Part shown: in pieces, positions 1 to 8,309 of the stretch
Layout of the letters: every line of letters starts with the position of its first letter
Position numbering within the stretch: the stretch's first letter is position 1
From: Micromonospora sonchi
GTDB taxonomy: Bacteria > Actinomycetota > Actinomycetes > Mycobacteriales > Micromonosporaceae
DNA: 64,000 nt
Direction of reading: 5' to 3'
Assembly (NCBI RefSeq): GCF_014646235.1
Contig: NZ_BMNB01000015.1
Span: 1-64,000 of the forward strand
Notes under the pieces: model-generated
What the model was told of the DNA's origin: nothing
The model's database searches: none
What the model saw: only the letters and a program-made list of their open reading frames with translations
Made by a program: the position numbers and the translations under genes

Positions 1-277
1 CGGGACCATGTGTAACGACCGCCGGCCCACCATCATTCCGGGCCCCGCGACCCGCCTCGACGGGCCACCCTTCCTCGGTCGCTCACCCGTGTTCAACCAC
101 CCCCAGCCACCCACCATTCCGCCGCCGCCAGGCCGACCGGCACCCGATAATCGGACATCCGGCGCGTACGACGGACACCCCGAAAGAATCGCACTGTAGG
201 GGGCAAAATCGGCACCGCGTACGACTGTGTCGCGGTCCCTGCGCAGGTCGCCGGCCCGCCAGCGGACCGACTGGCGT
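1..277 (-). promoter_or_regulatory. Upstream region of a gene lying left of the window
   Basis: I see no credible gene here. Read on the minus strand the stretch ends at the window edge with GTCGTTACACATGGTCCCG, and the same 19 bases occur on the minus strand at about 28345-28363 in the leader of the lysozyme-like gene at 27615-28208. Both copies are preceded by a GGAATG...GGGTGGCT block. The inference is that the gene just outside the window is leftward, shares this control region, and may be another secreted cell-wall hydrolase. Confidence 0.4.
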
Positions 278-283
278 TACCCT
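278..283 (+). promoter_or_regulatory. Leaderless -10 box (TACCCT)
   Basis: TACCCT lies 6 nt before the ATG at 290, the spacing expected if transcription starts at the A of the start codon. No Shine-Dalgarno sequence is present. It decides the start of the next gene. Confidence 0.5.
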
Positions 284-289
284 GGCAGC

Positions 290-631
290 ATGCAGGCCCT
301 CTCCCCGAGCGCGACGGGCGTGGCGCACCTCGCCAGGCCCGGTCGTCCCACACTGGTGGCGGGGTCGCTGGCCGAGCTGCGCGGGCCCACCCGAGGGGTC
401 GTCGAGTTGCCGGTCCGCTTGATGTGGAGCCCCGACCGTACCTTCGACCTGAGCGATCCCGACCAACTGCTCTGGATGTACGAAAACGTACTCCGGGAAA
501 GCACCAACCTCGACGACCTGCGGCGGCTCCTCGACGGCCGGACACTGCGCCGGGTGTGGCGAGGGCTGAACCTGCCCCGCGGCGTGCGGCTGGCGTGGGA
601 GACCCGGCATCGGGGTCTGCGGTCGGCGTGA
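290..631 (+). CDS. Small protein coupled to an AbiEii-like nucleotidyltransferase (possible antitoxin)
   Basis: A soluble protein of 113 residues that I do not recognise by family. It has no membrane segment; the C-terminal half is rich in Arg and Leu with a likely helical stretch (NLDDLRRLLDGRTLRRVWRG). The start at 290 is chosen because of a leaderless promoter box directly upstream. Its TGA overlaps the GTG of the next gene (GTGA), so the two are translationally coupled. Since the next gene encodes an AbiEii-type nucleotidyltransferase, and such toxins are normally paired with an upstream partner gene, this could be the neutralising partner. No AbiEi-type winged helix is evident, so the role is inference only. 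Confidence 0.6.
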   Translation: MQALSPSATGVAHLARPGRPTLVAGSLAELRGPTRGVVELPVRLMWSPDRTFDLSDPDQLLWMYENVLRESTNLDDLRRLLDGRTLRRVWRGLNLPRGVRLAWETRHRGLRSA

Positions 632-1287
632 GCGGGTCACATCCACACGACTTCTACCGCGAGGTCGCCCGGGTGGCGCTGACCGTCGCCGGACCGTACC
701 GTTTCGTCCTCGGCGGCGGGGTGGCCTGGGCCGCACACGGCCTGGTCACCCGCCCCACCGAGGACGTCGATCTCTTCGCCGACGTGGAGGGCGCGGCCGC
801 CGCGGCGGCGGCCGACGTGCGGGCCGCGTTGGAGATCGCCGGGTTCGAGGTGACGGACGCGGATCCGGACAGCGAGCTCGCCGACCTGTTCGACGGCTTC
901 GACCGGGACATGCGGGATTTCGTCGTCAGCCGGGACGGCCGGCAGATCCGGCTCAGCCTGGCACGACTCGACCGGCACCGCAGCCCGGTGGTGATGGGCC
1001 TCGGCCCGGTGATGGACGTACGGGATCTGATCGCGAACAAGACCGCCGCTCTGGTGAACCGTCGCGAGGTGCGCGACTACATCGACGTAGCCTCGGCGCT
1101 GGAGCATCGGCGGGTGGCCGAGCTGCTGGAACTCGCCCGCCAACTCGACCCTGCCATCGACGAGGAGGACGTCCGGGCCGCCGGCCGGTACCTGGACCGG
1201 ATTCCGGACGGCCGCTTCGCCCGATACGGCCTCGGCCCCGCCGACATCACCCGGGTCCGCGACCGCCTGGCGGACTGGCCCCGCTGA
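628..1287 (+). CDS. AbiEii/MenT-like nucleotidyltransferase (type IV toxin-like)
   Basis: Protein of 219 residues with the motifs of the AbiEii/MenT branch of the polymerase-beta nucleotidyltransferases. Near the N-terminus VLGGGVAWAAHGLVTRPTED is followed by VDLF, giving the GG...R.T.D.D metal-binding core. A mid-protein ANKTAALVNRREVRDYID carries the conserved Lys and RDxxD. Family members act as NTP-transferring toxins, some on tRNA acceptor ends, or as phage-abortive proteins; the target here is unknown. The GTG start overlaps the stop of the upstream small gene, so the pair is one operon. It could instead be a housekeeping DUF6036-type protein without toxin role. Confidence 0.75.
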   Translation: MSGSHPHDFYREVARVALTVAGPYRFVLGGGVAWAAHGLVTRPTEDVDLFADVEGAAAAAAADVRAALEIAGFEVTDADPDSELADLFDGFDRDMRDFVVSRDGRQIRLSLARLDRHRSPVVMGLGPVMDVRDLIANKTAALVNRREVRDYIDVASALEHRRVAELLELARQLDPAIDEEDVRAAGRYLDRIPDGRFARYGLGPADITRVRDRLADWPR

Positions 1288-1301
1288 CCGGCCGTCCTGT
1301 C

Positions 1302-1330
1302 ATCAACAAGGGGCCCTTCGTTACACCTCA
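1302..1330. repeat. GGGCCC palindromic repeat, copy 1 (single unit)
   Basis: The core is AAGGGGCCCTTC. It covers the gap between the nucleotidyltransferase and the convergent SDR gene and reaches the SDR stop codon. It is one of five loci of the same family in the window and may serve as a bidirectional terminator. Confidence 0.6.
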
Positions 1331-2230
1331 TTTGGTGAAGCGGCCGCCGGTGACGCCGAGCACCTCGCCGGTGATGAAGCTCGACTCCTGCGAGGCGAAG
1401 AAGACGTACGCGGGCGCCAGCTCGGCGGGCTGTCCCGGACGGCCCACCGGGGTGTCCGTCCCGAACTGCTCCACCTTCTCCTCCGGCATGGTCGCCGGGA
1501 TCAACGGCGTCCAGATCGGCCCCGGCGCCACCGCGTTCACCCGGATGCCCCGGTCGACCAGATCGGCGGCGAGCGCCTTGGTGAAGTTCGCGATTCCCGC
1601 CTTGGTCGTGGCGTAGTCGAGCAGCTGCGGCGACGGGTCGAACGCTTGGATCGACGACGTGTTGATGATCGCCGAGCCCTCCTCCAAGTGTGGCAACGCT
1701 GCCTTGCAGAGCCAGAACATCGCGTACAGGTTGGTCTTGAACACCCGGTCGAACTGCTCGGTGCTGATCCCGGCGATGCCCTTCTCCTGCGCCATCTGAT
1801 AGGCCGCGTTGTTCACCAGGATGTCGAGGCCGCCGAGGTCGGACAGCGCGCGGTCGATCAGCGCCTGGCAGTTGCGCTCGTCGGCGATGTCGCCACGCAC
1901 CGCGATCGCCTTCCGGCCGGCGGCCTCGACCAGCCGGACGGTCTCCCGGGCGTCGGCGTCCTCCTCCGCACCGAGATAGGAGATCAACACGTCGGCACCC
2001 TCGCGGGCGAAGGCGATCGCCACGGCCCGGCCGATGCCGGAGTCACCGCCGGTGATGAGGGCCTTCTTCCCTTCGAGCTTGCCGCTGCCCTGGTACGTCT
2101 CCTCGCCGTGGTCCGGCTTCGGCCTCATCCTGGCCGTCCGCCCCGGCGGCTCCTGCTGCTGGCTCGGCTGCCCCGACTGCTGGCCGTACTGCTCGGTCGG
2201 GTCCTGCTGGGTGTACTGGTCCTGATTCAC
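1328..2230 (-). CDS. SDR-family oxidoreductase, general-stress type (YhdF/YhxC-like)
   Basis: Protein of 300 residues. The first 45 are Gln-rich and disordered (NQDQYTQQDPTEQYGQQSG), followed by a full short-chain dehydrogenase. TGGDSGIG is the Rossmann glycine motif, NNAA the structural motif, and the catalytic Ser, Tyr and Lys sit in NTSSIQ and DYATTKAG. The long polar N-terminus and the phrase GSGKLEGKKALITGGDSGIG are typical of the stress-induced SDRs of Gram-positives, whose physiological substrate is not settled. An NAD(P)-dependent cytosolic oxidoreductase is therefore safe; the substrate is not known. It stands alone, facing the toxin-like gene. Confidence 0.88.
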   Translation of the reverse strand: MNQDQYTQQDPTEQYGQQSGQPSQQQEPPGRTARMRPKPDHGEETYQGSGKLEGKKALITGGDSGIGRAVAIAFAREGADVLISYLGAEEDADARETVRLVEAAGRKAIAVRGDIADERNCQALIDRALSDLGGLDILVNNAAYQMAQEKGIAGISTEQFDRVFKTNLYAMFWLCKAALPHLEEGSAIINTSSIQAFDPSPQLLDYATTKAGIANFTKALAADLVDRGIRVNAVAPGPIWTPLIPATMPEEKVEQFGTDTPVGRPGQPAELAPAYVFFASQESSFITGEVLGVTGGRFTK

Positions 2231-2372
2231 GGGGCGTCTCCTCGTCCGGCAGGTCGGATTCGGTCCCGCAAGGCCCTACCCGGGCCGATGAAAGCCGAAA
2301 CAGCCGGTGGCGCGCCACAGCGCGTAAGGCATCCTAGGATCCTGGACTATTAGACTGCGGGGTGTGTGGCGA

Positions 2373-2430
2373 GTGTTAAGAGGGGACCCCTGCTCTACCG
2401 GAGGCGTTAACAGGGGGCCCTTCCTTGCGT
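2373..2430. repeat. GGGCCC palindromic repeat, copy 2 (double unit)
   Basis: Two units, GTTAAGAGGGGACCCC and GTTAACAGGGGGCCCTTCC, lie about 30 bp apart. The left unit supplies the TAA stop of the flavoprotein gene and the pair encodes its last residues, so the element has replaced or extended the native 3' end. Confidence 0.65.
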
Positions 2431-3554
2431 CTGGAAAGGCGGCGGGTGAGCGCGAGGGCGGCCCGGGCGGGTAGCGGGGCGAGCAGCCCCGCGAAGTCGG
2501 CCCTGCCCTGGCAGAACCGGACGAACGCCCGCCAACCCGCCGGCGTGGCGAGCAGCGCGTGAAAGATCTCCGGACGGTGGGAGAAGCCGTCCAGCAACTG
2601 GAATCCGGCCCGCATGGACGGCAGCAGCCGGTACGCCACCGCCCGTTCGTAGCCGGCCAGGTCACCGGCGGCGACCGCCTCGCCGGCCAGCTCACCGGAG
2701 CGCAACGCGAAGCTGATCCCCTCGCGGGACCAGGGTTCCAGCAGGCCGGCGGCGTCACCGGCGACCAGCACCCGACCCCGCCGCAGCGGCGCGTCGTCGG
2801 CGCGGCAGCGGGTCAGGTGACCCGTGTCGTGCGTGGGCGGCACGTCGGCCAGGCCGAGCCGGTCGACGAACCGACGCAGGTACGCCCGGGTCCGCTCCCC
2901 CTCGCCCCGACCGGCGATCACCCCGACGGTCAGCCGATCCCCCTTCGGGAACACCCAGGCGTACGAGCCGGGCAGCGGCCCCCAGTCGAGCAGCACCCGG
3001 TGCCGCCAGCGGGCCTGCTCGGGCGCCGACACCGGCAGCTCCACCTCCAGCCCCAGGTCCACCTGCCGATGCCGCACCCCGACGTGCCGGGCGCTCACCC
3101 CGGAGGAGCCGTCGGCGCCGATCGCCGTCCGGGCCACGATCGGTGCACCGTCGGCCAGTCGCAGGCGTACCACGTCGGGCTCCTGTTCCAGCGACCGGAC
3201 CGTAACCCGCTCGCGGACCTCGGCCCCGGCGGCCACCGCGGCGACCCGCAGCCGGTCGTCGAACTCCTCCCGGCGCACCATCGTCACCAGCGGGCCCGAC
3301 CTGTGCCGGCGGGTGAAGCGGATCCGCCCGTCGAGGGTGAAGGTGGCCCGGTCGACCTGGTCGTGGGCGGGCACCTCGATCCGCCCGGCCAGGGCCGCCA
3401 GCGAGGTGCCGATGAGACCACCGCCGCAGGTCTTGTACCGAGGGTGCACGGCGCGCTCCACGACCAGCGTGCGTACCCCGCGTCGGGCGGCGGCGCAGGC
3501 GGCGGAGAGCCCCGCCGGACCGCCTCCGATCACCACGAGTTCCCAGACGCTCAC
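2376..3554 (-). CDS. FAD-dependent oxidoreductase, geranylgeranyl reductase family
   Basis: Protein of 392 residues. The N-terminal VVIGGGPAGLSAACAAARRG is the FAD-binding dinucleotide fold, KTCGGGL is the loop typical of geranylgeranyl reductases, and VLVAGDAAGLLEPWSREGIS is the second FAD motif with the family hallmark GDAAG. These enzymes reduce double bonds of isoprenoid chains (menaquinone, chlorophyll or lipid side chains); the substrate cannot be read from sequence. The GTG start at 3554 is preceded by TACCCT at a spacing of 6 nt, which favours a leaderless transcript over the longer frame. The last 14 or so residues are encoded by the GGGCCC repeat, so the tail is probably not part of the ancestral protein. 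Confidence 0.85.
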   Translation of the reverse strand: MSVWELVVIGGGPAGLSAACAAARRGVRTLVVERAVHPRYKTCGGGLIGTSLAALAGRIEVPAHDQVDRATFTLDGRIRFTRRHRSGPLVTMVRREEFDDRLRVAAVAAGAEVRERVTVRSLEQEPDVVRLRLADGAPIVARTAIGADGSSGVSARHVGVRHRQVDLGLEVELPVSAPEQARWRHRVLLDWGPLPGSYAWVFPKGDRLTVGVIAGRGEGERTRAYLRRFVDRLGLADVPPTHDTGHLTRCRADDAPLRRGRVLVAGDAAGLLEPWSREGISFALRSGELAGEAVAAGDLAGYERAVAYRLLPSMRAGFQLLDGFSHRPEIFHALLATPAGWRAFVRFCQGRADFAGLLAPLPARAALALTRRLSRRKEGPPVNASGRAGVPS

Positions 3555-3560
3555 CGATGC

Positions 3561-3566
3561 AGGGTA
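3561..3566 (-). promoter_or_regulatory. Leaderless -10 box (TACCCT, minus strand)
   Basis: It is located 6 nt upstream of the GTG at 3554, with no Shine-Dalgarno sequence between. It supports the short start of the flavoprotein gene. Confidence 0.5.
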
Positions 3567-3691
3567 GGCCAGCGCGGCACCGGACGAGGGCGACGCAACA
3601 GCCGATCGGGCGAGCATCTTCGCCCGGGCACCGGGTAAGCGCCGCTCGCAGACCGCCTGCCACAGGCGGAGAAAGCGCGAAGGAGGACACC

Positions 3692-3928
3692 ATGCAACAG
3701 GTGCAGCTGTCGGACGTCGAGGCTCGGGTGTACGACGCGGTGGCAGCCCTGGAGGCACGCGGCCAGGTCCCCTACCCGGACATGATCGCCCAGGAGTGCG
3801 GCCTGACCGAGGAGCAGCTGCAGACCCCGCTGCACCTGCTGACGGAGAAGAACCTGCTGCACCGGGAGGACTCGCCGATGACCGGGCTCGACTTCGGCCC
3901 CCGGTTCTGCGCCCAGCAGCTCACCTGA
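3692..3928 (+). CDS. Small winged-helix-like protein
   Basis: Protein of 78 residues with a strong ribosome site (GAAGGAGG) before the ATG. The order of helices, with a turn at PDMIAQECGLTEEQLQTPLHLLTEKNLL and a final strand, looks like a minimal winged-helix DNA-binding fold resembling MarR or DprA C-terminal domains. No cofactor-binding motif is seen. It may regulate the exporter gene that follows 67 bp downstream on the same strand, but this rests only on proximity. Confidence 0.7.
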   Translation: MQQVQLSDVEARVYDAVAALEARGQVPYPDMIAQECGLTEEQLQTPLHLLTEKNLLHREDSPMTGLDFGPRFCAQQLT

Positions 3929-3995
3929 GCGGCCATCACCGACAGGTTCCCCACATCGGGGCAGCGCTCGAGGACGCCGAACTACGGGGGACGCG

Positions 3996-5459
3996 ATGAG
4001 TTCGGCCCGGACGGGAGAGTCAGCCGGATCCGAGCCGTACGACGAGCGGCGGCGCCAGCGGGCACTCGGCGTCGGTCTGGTCGCGGCGTTCATGACGCTG
4101 CTCGACGTCAGCATCGTCAACGTGGCCATCCCGTCGCTGGAGCGGGCCCTGCACGCCGGTCCCAGCGACCTGCAGTGGGTGCTGTCCGGGTACGCGCTGA
4201 CCTTCGGGCTGGCCCTGGTCCCGGCGGGACGCTTCGGTGACCTCCACGGGCGGCGCAACGCGTTCGTGTTCGGCATCGCCCTGTTCACGGTGACCAGCGC
4301 GCTGGCCGGGCTGGCCCAGTCCCCCGGCGCTCTGATCGTCGCCCGACTGCTCCAGGGCGTCGCCGCAGGTCTGGTGAATCCGCAGGTGATCGGGATGATC
4401 CAGCAGCTCTTCCAGGGTCCCGAACGGGCTCGGCCCTTCGGGCTGCTCGGCGCCACCGTCGGCGTCTCCACCGCCATCGGTCCGCTGCTCGGCGGCCTGC
4501 TGATCGCCGCCGGTGGACCGGAGCACGGCTGGCGGTGGGTCTTCTTCGTCAACGTGCCGGTCGGGATCGTCGCGGTGCTCCTCGGCTGGCGGCTGATGCC
4601 GCACCGGCCGCCGGGCCAGGCCGTCCGACGCCGGTCGGACCCGATCGGCGTACTGCTGCTCGGCATCGGCGTGACCCTGGTGCTGCTGCCGCTGGTGCAG
4701 CGGCAACAGTGGCACGGCCCGGTGAAGTGGCTGCTCCTGCCCGCCGGCCTGGTCACGCTGGTCGGCTTCGTGCTCTGGGAGCGCCGGTACGCCCGCAAGG
4801 GATCGCCGCTGTTCGACGTACGGATCTTCCGTCAGCAGTCGTACGCCCTGGGCTCGCTGATCGCGTTGATCTACTTCGGCGGCTTCACCGCGCTCTTCTT
4901 CATCTTCACGTTGTACCTGCAGACCGGGCGCGGCTACAGCGCGCTCGTCGCCGGTCTGGCGATCACGCCGTTCGCGCTCGGCTCGGCCGGGGCCTCGGCC
5001 GTCGGCGGACGGGTCGTCAACCGGTTCGGCCGTCCGCTGGTCGCGGCCGGTCTGCTGACCGTGGTGGCCGGGCTCGGCCTGGTGGCGCTCGCCATCGAGC
5101 TGGCACCGCACGCCCCGGTGCCCTGGGTGACCGCCGTACCCCTGCTGGTCGCCGGAATCGGCAGCGGCCTGGTGATCGCCCCGAACCAGACGCTGACCCT
5201 GTCGCAGGTGCCGGTGCCGCAGGCCGGCAGCGGCGCGGGAATGCTCCAGACCGGTCAGCGCATCGGCTCGGCCGCCGGCATCGCGATCGTCGGGGCGATC
5301 TTCTTCTCGATCGTGTCCGAAGCCGGCGCCCCCTGGTCGAGGGCCTTCGAGCGATCGCTGCTGGTGTCTGCCGGAATCATCACGCTGGCGCTGCTCGTCG
5401 CCCTCATCGACATCGCCCGCCACCGACCGGTGAAGGTGAAAGGAAGGGCCCCTTCTTAA
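3996..5459 (+). CDS. DHA2-family (14-TM) drug:proton antiporter
   Basis: Protein of 487 residues, the usual length of EmrB/QacA transporters. Motifs: LDVSIVNVAIPSL in helix 1 (motif D1), GRFGDLHGRR in loop 2-3 (motif A), GLLGATVGVSTAIGPLLGG in helix 5 (motif C, diagnostic of export). About 14 hydrophobic segments are visible. It sits in the cytoplasmic membrane and likely exports a toxic organic compound in exchange for protons; the substrate is unknown. The final residues KGRAPS and the stop are encoded by the palindromic repeat. The upstream small wHTH gene may control it. Confidence 0.88.
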   Translation: MSSARTGESAGSEPYDERRRQRALGVGLVAAFMTLLDVSIVNVAIPSLERALHAGPSDLQWVLSGYALTFGLALVPAGRFGDLHGRRNAFVFGIALFTVTSALAGLAQSPGALIVARLLQGVAAGLVNPQVIGMIQQLFQGPERARPFGLLGATVGVSTAIGPLLGGLLIAAGGPEHGWRWVFFVNVPVGIVAVLLGWRLMPHRPPGQAVRRRSDPIGVLLLGIGVTLVLLPLVQRQQWHGPVKWLLLPAGLVTLVGFVLWERRYARKGSPLFDVRIFRQQSYALGSLIALIYFGGFTALFFIFTLYLQTGRGYSALVAGLAITPFALGSAGASAVGGRVVNRFGRPLVAAGLLTVVAGLGLVALAIELAPHAPVPWVTAVPLLVAGIGSGLVIAPNQTLTLSQVPVPQAGSGAGMLQTGQRIGSAAGIAIVGAIFFSIVSEAGAPWSRAFERSLLVSAGIITLALLVALIDIARHRPVKVKGRAPS

Positions 5460-5491
5460 CGCCTGAGGTAGAGGAAGGGGCCCTTCTTAAC
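5441..5491. repeat. GGGCCC palindromic repeat, copy 3 (double unit)
   Basis: Two nearly identical 20-base units, AGGAAGGGCCCCTTCTTAAC (5441-5460) and AGGAAGGGGCCCTTCTTAAC (5472-5491), have a period of 31 bp. GAAGGGGCCCTTC is a perfect palindrome followed by T residues, so the pair could terminate transcription of the exporter gene and of the convergent gene at 5545. Confidence 0.75.
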
Positions 5492-5544
5492 AACCGGCTA
5501 GTGCCGCGCGACGACAGACGAGCGCCGCCTGAGCGGCGGTCGGG

Positions 5545-6297
5545 TCACCAGAGCTGGGAGACGATGTCCGCCGACTGCTCCTCCCACTGTGCGTAGTGGA
5601 ACGGGTAGGCCGAGACCTGCACCGTCTGCGCTGCGTCGGTCAGCGGCATCTCCCGCCATCCGTTGACCCCCTTGAGGGCCTCGAAGAAGACGGTCGAGGA
5701 GTACTCGGGATCGGTGATCTGCTCCACGGTGCCCCAGCCGGTGGACGGACGCTGCTGGAACAGGCCCTGCGAATCGTGGTCGTTGTACGCGCCCAGATGG
5801 CCGAGGTTGTACAGCTTCGACTCCTGGAGGGCGGTGGCGATGCCGATCACCGCGCCCCGCTCACCCACGCCGGTCTTCTTGGCCACCTCGATGATGCTCT
5901 TGGCGTTGCCGCGCTGGGCGTCGTCGAGCGGGATGCGCGACTGCGCGCCCTGTGCGCCGTACGGAACAAGTTTCGCGCGGGAGGGCTTGCCGGTGTCCGG
6001 CTGGTCGCTGCGGCCGCCGCCCGTCGGCCCCGACTCGATCGTGCCGCTCCGGCCGTCCTCGGCCGTGCCGCTCCGGCCGCCACCGGTCGGCCCTGACTCG
6101 ACCGCGCCGCTCCGGCCGGTCGCCTTGTCGATCGCCGCGACGGCACCCTCGTGGGGCCCGCTGGTGAGCGGTGCGGCGATGGCGGACGGGCCGAGGGCCA
6201 GCCCGGCGAGGGCGGTGACGCCCACGATGCTCAACGCGGTCTTCCGGTTCGGGTTCGTCGCGATGGCCGGGAGCCATCGAGTGAAGTCCAGCTTCAC
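5545..6297 (-). CDS. Secreted lysozyme-like protein (paralogue 1)
   Basis: Protein of 250 residues with an N-terminal signal or membrane segment (ALSIVGVTALAGLALGPSAIA), a low-complexity linker with repeated ESGPTGGGRS and DGRSGT units, and a C-terminal domain of about 130 residues. That domain holds ATALQESKL, with a Glu placed as in lysozyme-like transglycosylases, then DHDSQGLFQQRPSTGWGTVE. It is probably a cell-wall-active enzyme or binding protein outside the membrane. A close paralogue lies at 27615-28208, sharing the whole C-terminal domain but not the Gly/Ser linker. Catalytic activity is unproven. The ribosome site AAAGGG precedes the ATG. Confidence 0.75.
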   Translation of the reverse strand: MKLDFTRWLPAIATNPNRKTALSIVGVTALAGLALGPSAIAAPLTSGPHEGAVAAIDKATGRSGAVESGPTGGGRSGTAEDGRSGTIESGPTGGGRSDQPDTGKPSRAKLVPYGAQGAQSRIPLDDAQRGNAKSIIEVAKKTGVGERGAVIGIATALQESKLYNLGHLGAYNDHDSQGLFQQRPSTGWGTVEQITDPEYSSTVFFEALKGVNGWREMPLTDAAQTVQVSAYPFHYAQWEEQSADIVSQLW

Positions 6298-6588
6298 GAT
6301 GGTTGCCCTTTCGATCGTCTCGAGCCGCTCGGGGTGAGCCGCTCTCCGGGACTGCGGAACACCGGCGTTTGGACGCCGGCGCTACGGGGAACTGCAACCG
6401 ACCGGCGGTGTCGGGCATTCCGGAAACAGCCCTACGGTCGGCGGCTGCGGCCCGGCTCACTCGGCAGCTCGGGCAATCAGGGACGATCGGCGACAAACCG
6501 GGTGGGCGTGGCCGCGTGGTAGCGGATGGGCCCGGACCAGGCCGGAGGCCCGGAGGAGGCCGCCAGGGAACCGACGGCCCCGCGGGGA
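6298..6588 (-). promoter_or_regulatory. Long leader with strong hairpin
   Basis: This is the upstream region of the lysozyme-like gene. A perfect 7-bp stem with a TTGG loop, extended by imperfect pairs, lies at 6359-6382 (CCGGCGT/ACGCCGG), about 60-85 nt before the start codon. That is compatible with a structured 5' untranslated region. I could not match it to a known riboswitch consensus. No gene is seen in this stretch. Confidence 0.35.
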
Positions 6589-7701
6589 TCAGCCGCCGTA
6601 CGGGGTACCGAAGCGGACCAGGACGTGCCAGAGCTGCTTGAGTTGCTGAAGGGTGTCCACGGTCCAGCGACCCGGGTCGGTCACCACCGAGACGGCGGCC
6701 CGGCCGATCAGCGCGGCGTGCAGCGGCTCCCCGGGCCGGGCGAACTCGGCGTGCACCCGGGCCGCCAACAGCGGGATGGCCGGTCCCCGGAACTCGGCGT
6801 CGACCTGACTCACGGGCAGGGCGAAGCCGGCGTGCCAGCGCAGCGGGAACCCGTACCGGCGGGCGGTGGCGGCGAGGAGCGCCCCGGTGTCGGTGTCCCG
6901 GAACGAGGGGTCGACCACCAGCTCCGCCACGTCCCGGGCCATCCGCAACTCGCCGTGGACCTGCGCCTCGATGTAGTCGTCGAGAGCGCGTCCGGCGGCC
7001 CGGAGCGCCGCGGACATCTCCTTCCGTACGCGCAGCGGCTCGCCGGTGAGGGCGACCAGATCGCCGGGTCGGCCGAGGCTGATCCCGGTGTCGACGGTCG
7101 CCGCGAGCAGGGCGGCCAGTACCGGCTCGATCACGTCAAGGGTGCCGACGTGACGGGGGTCGAGGTGGCTGTCGCCGAAGCAGAAGGTGGTGCGGGCCAG
7201 CACCTCGGGCCGCAGGCGCAGGTGACAGGAGCCGAACCGGGGGCAGGCGCCGTCGGGGTGGTCGAGCAGGTTCAGCCCGCCGTACTTCGGCCGCTCCGTC
7301 GGGCGTACGCCCGGACGCTGGTACGCGCCGCCGAACAGCCGCCGTTCCCAGCGGTCCCGGTCGCCGCCGGGGTACGCGCTCAGGCCGCCGTTGGAGATCC
7401 CGGTCTCGAACTGGCTGCGGTAGACGCCCTCGGTCGCGAGCGCCTCGGCGACCGTCCGCCCGTCGGCGAGCAACCGGTCGGGGTGGAAGTTGAGGGTGAG
7501 CCGACCGGCCCGGCCGACAGCCCCGACGAGTTGGGCCACGTCGTGGCGTACACCGGCGCCGGCGAGGGCGCGGCCGATGACGGCCAGAGCGGTGGGCCGC
7601 TCGCGCAGCGCCACCGCCCGGACGTGCCGCACCGCGTCGCGCTGGGCCGGGGTCAGCGTCGGCGGCCGTGCCGCGTGGGTCAGTGGCCCCGCGCCAACCA
7701 C
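6589..7701 (-). CDS. DUF3626-family protein
   Basis: Protein of about 370 residues with the pattern of the DUF3626 family, of unknown function and common in Actinobacteria. Conserved blocks include TLNFHPDRLLADGRTVAE, GVYRSQFETGISNGGLSA, GGDRDRWERRLFGG, and PKYGGLNLL followed by PRFGSCHLRL. There are no membrane segments, so it is cytosolic. The start is uncertain: GTG at 7701 overlaps the end of the MBL gene by 22 bp and would make it the third gene of the mscR operon; later starts are possible. The conserved His, Arg and Asp residues suggest an enzyme, but no reaction can be assigned. Confidence 0.75.
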   Translation of the reverse strand: MVGAGPLTHAARPPTLTPAQRDAVRHVRAVALRERPTALAVIGRALAGAGVRHDVAQLVGAVGRAGRLTLNFHPDRLLADGRTVAEALATEGVYRSQFETGISNGGLSAYPGGDRDRWERRLFGGAYQRPGVRPTERPKYGGLNLLDHPDGACPRFGSCHLRLRPEVLARTTFCFGDSHLDPRHVGTLDVIEPVLAALLAATVDTGISLGRPGDLVALTGEPLRVRKEMSAALRAAGRALDDYIEAQVHGELRMARDVAELVVDPSFRDTDTGALLAATARRYGFPLRWHAGFALPVSQVDAEFRGPAIPLLAARVHAEFARPGEPLHAALIGRAAVSVVTDPGRWTVDTLQQLKQLWHVLVRFGTPYGG

Positions 7702-8309
7702 TGCGGCAGGTGCGGCGCCTCGGCGCCGATGGTGGTGCTGTCGCCGTGCCCGGTGTGCACGACGGTCTGCGGTGGCAGGGTGAGCAGTCGGTCCCGGATC
7801 GAGCCGATGATGGTGCCGAAGTCGCTGTACGACCGGCCGGTGGCGCCCGGCCCGCCGGCGAACAGGGTGTCGCCGGTGAAGACGACGTCGAGCGCGGGGG
7901 CGTGCAGGCAGCACGCGCCGGGGCTGTGCCCGGGGGTGTGCAGCAGGTGCAGCGCGATGCCGCCCACCTCGATCGTGTCACCGTGGTGCAGTTGCCCGCC
8001 CGGCGGCTCGTCGGGGTGCACCATGTCCCACAGCACCCGGTCGGCGGGGTGCAGCAGCACCGGCGCGCCGGTGGCGCGGGACAGTTGGGGGGCGACCCGG
8101 ACGTGGTCGTCGTGGGCGTGGGTGGCGACGATCGCGGTGACCCGACGGCCGGCCACCACCTCGAGGATGGCGTCCACGTCGTGCGGGGCGTCGATCACGA
8201 CGCACTCGGTGTCGTCGCCGACCACCCAGACGTTGTTGTCGACGTCGAAGGTCTGCCCGTCCAGGGAGAAGGTGCCGGAGGTGACGGCGTGGTCGATCCG
8301 GGCGGCCAT
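7680..8309 (-). CDS. MBL-fold hydrolase linked to mycothiol-dependent formaldehyde oxidation
   Basis: Protein of 209 residues with the metallo-beta-lactamase fold. HAHDDH at residues 64-69 is the metal-binding motif, HTPGHSPG holds the third His, and FTGDTLF supplies the bridging Asp. Its ATG overlaps the TGA of mscR. In mycobacteria an MBL protein is encoded next to mscR in the same way and is thought to act on the S-formylmycothiol made by MscR, releasing formate; that role is inferred for this gene from context. It is cytosolic and would use two zinc or iron ions. Confidence 0.85.
   Translation of the reverse strand: MAARIDHAVTSGTFSLDGQTFDVDNNVWVVGDDTECVVIDAPHDVDAILEVVAGRRVTAIVATHAHDDHVRVAPQLSRATGAPVLLHPADRVLWDMVHPDEPPGGQLHHGDTIEVGGIALHLLHTPGHSPGACCLHAPALDVVFTGDTLFAGGPGATGRSYSDFGTIIGSIRDRLLTLPPQTVVHTGHGDSTTIGAEAPHLPQWLARGH

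Noticed and set aside
8..199. 63-residue plus-strand frame at the left edge
   Set aside because: Pro/Arg-rich, no ribosome site, overlaps the minus-strand regulatory block shared with 28345-28363.
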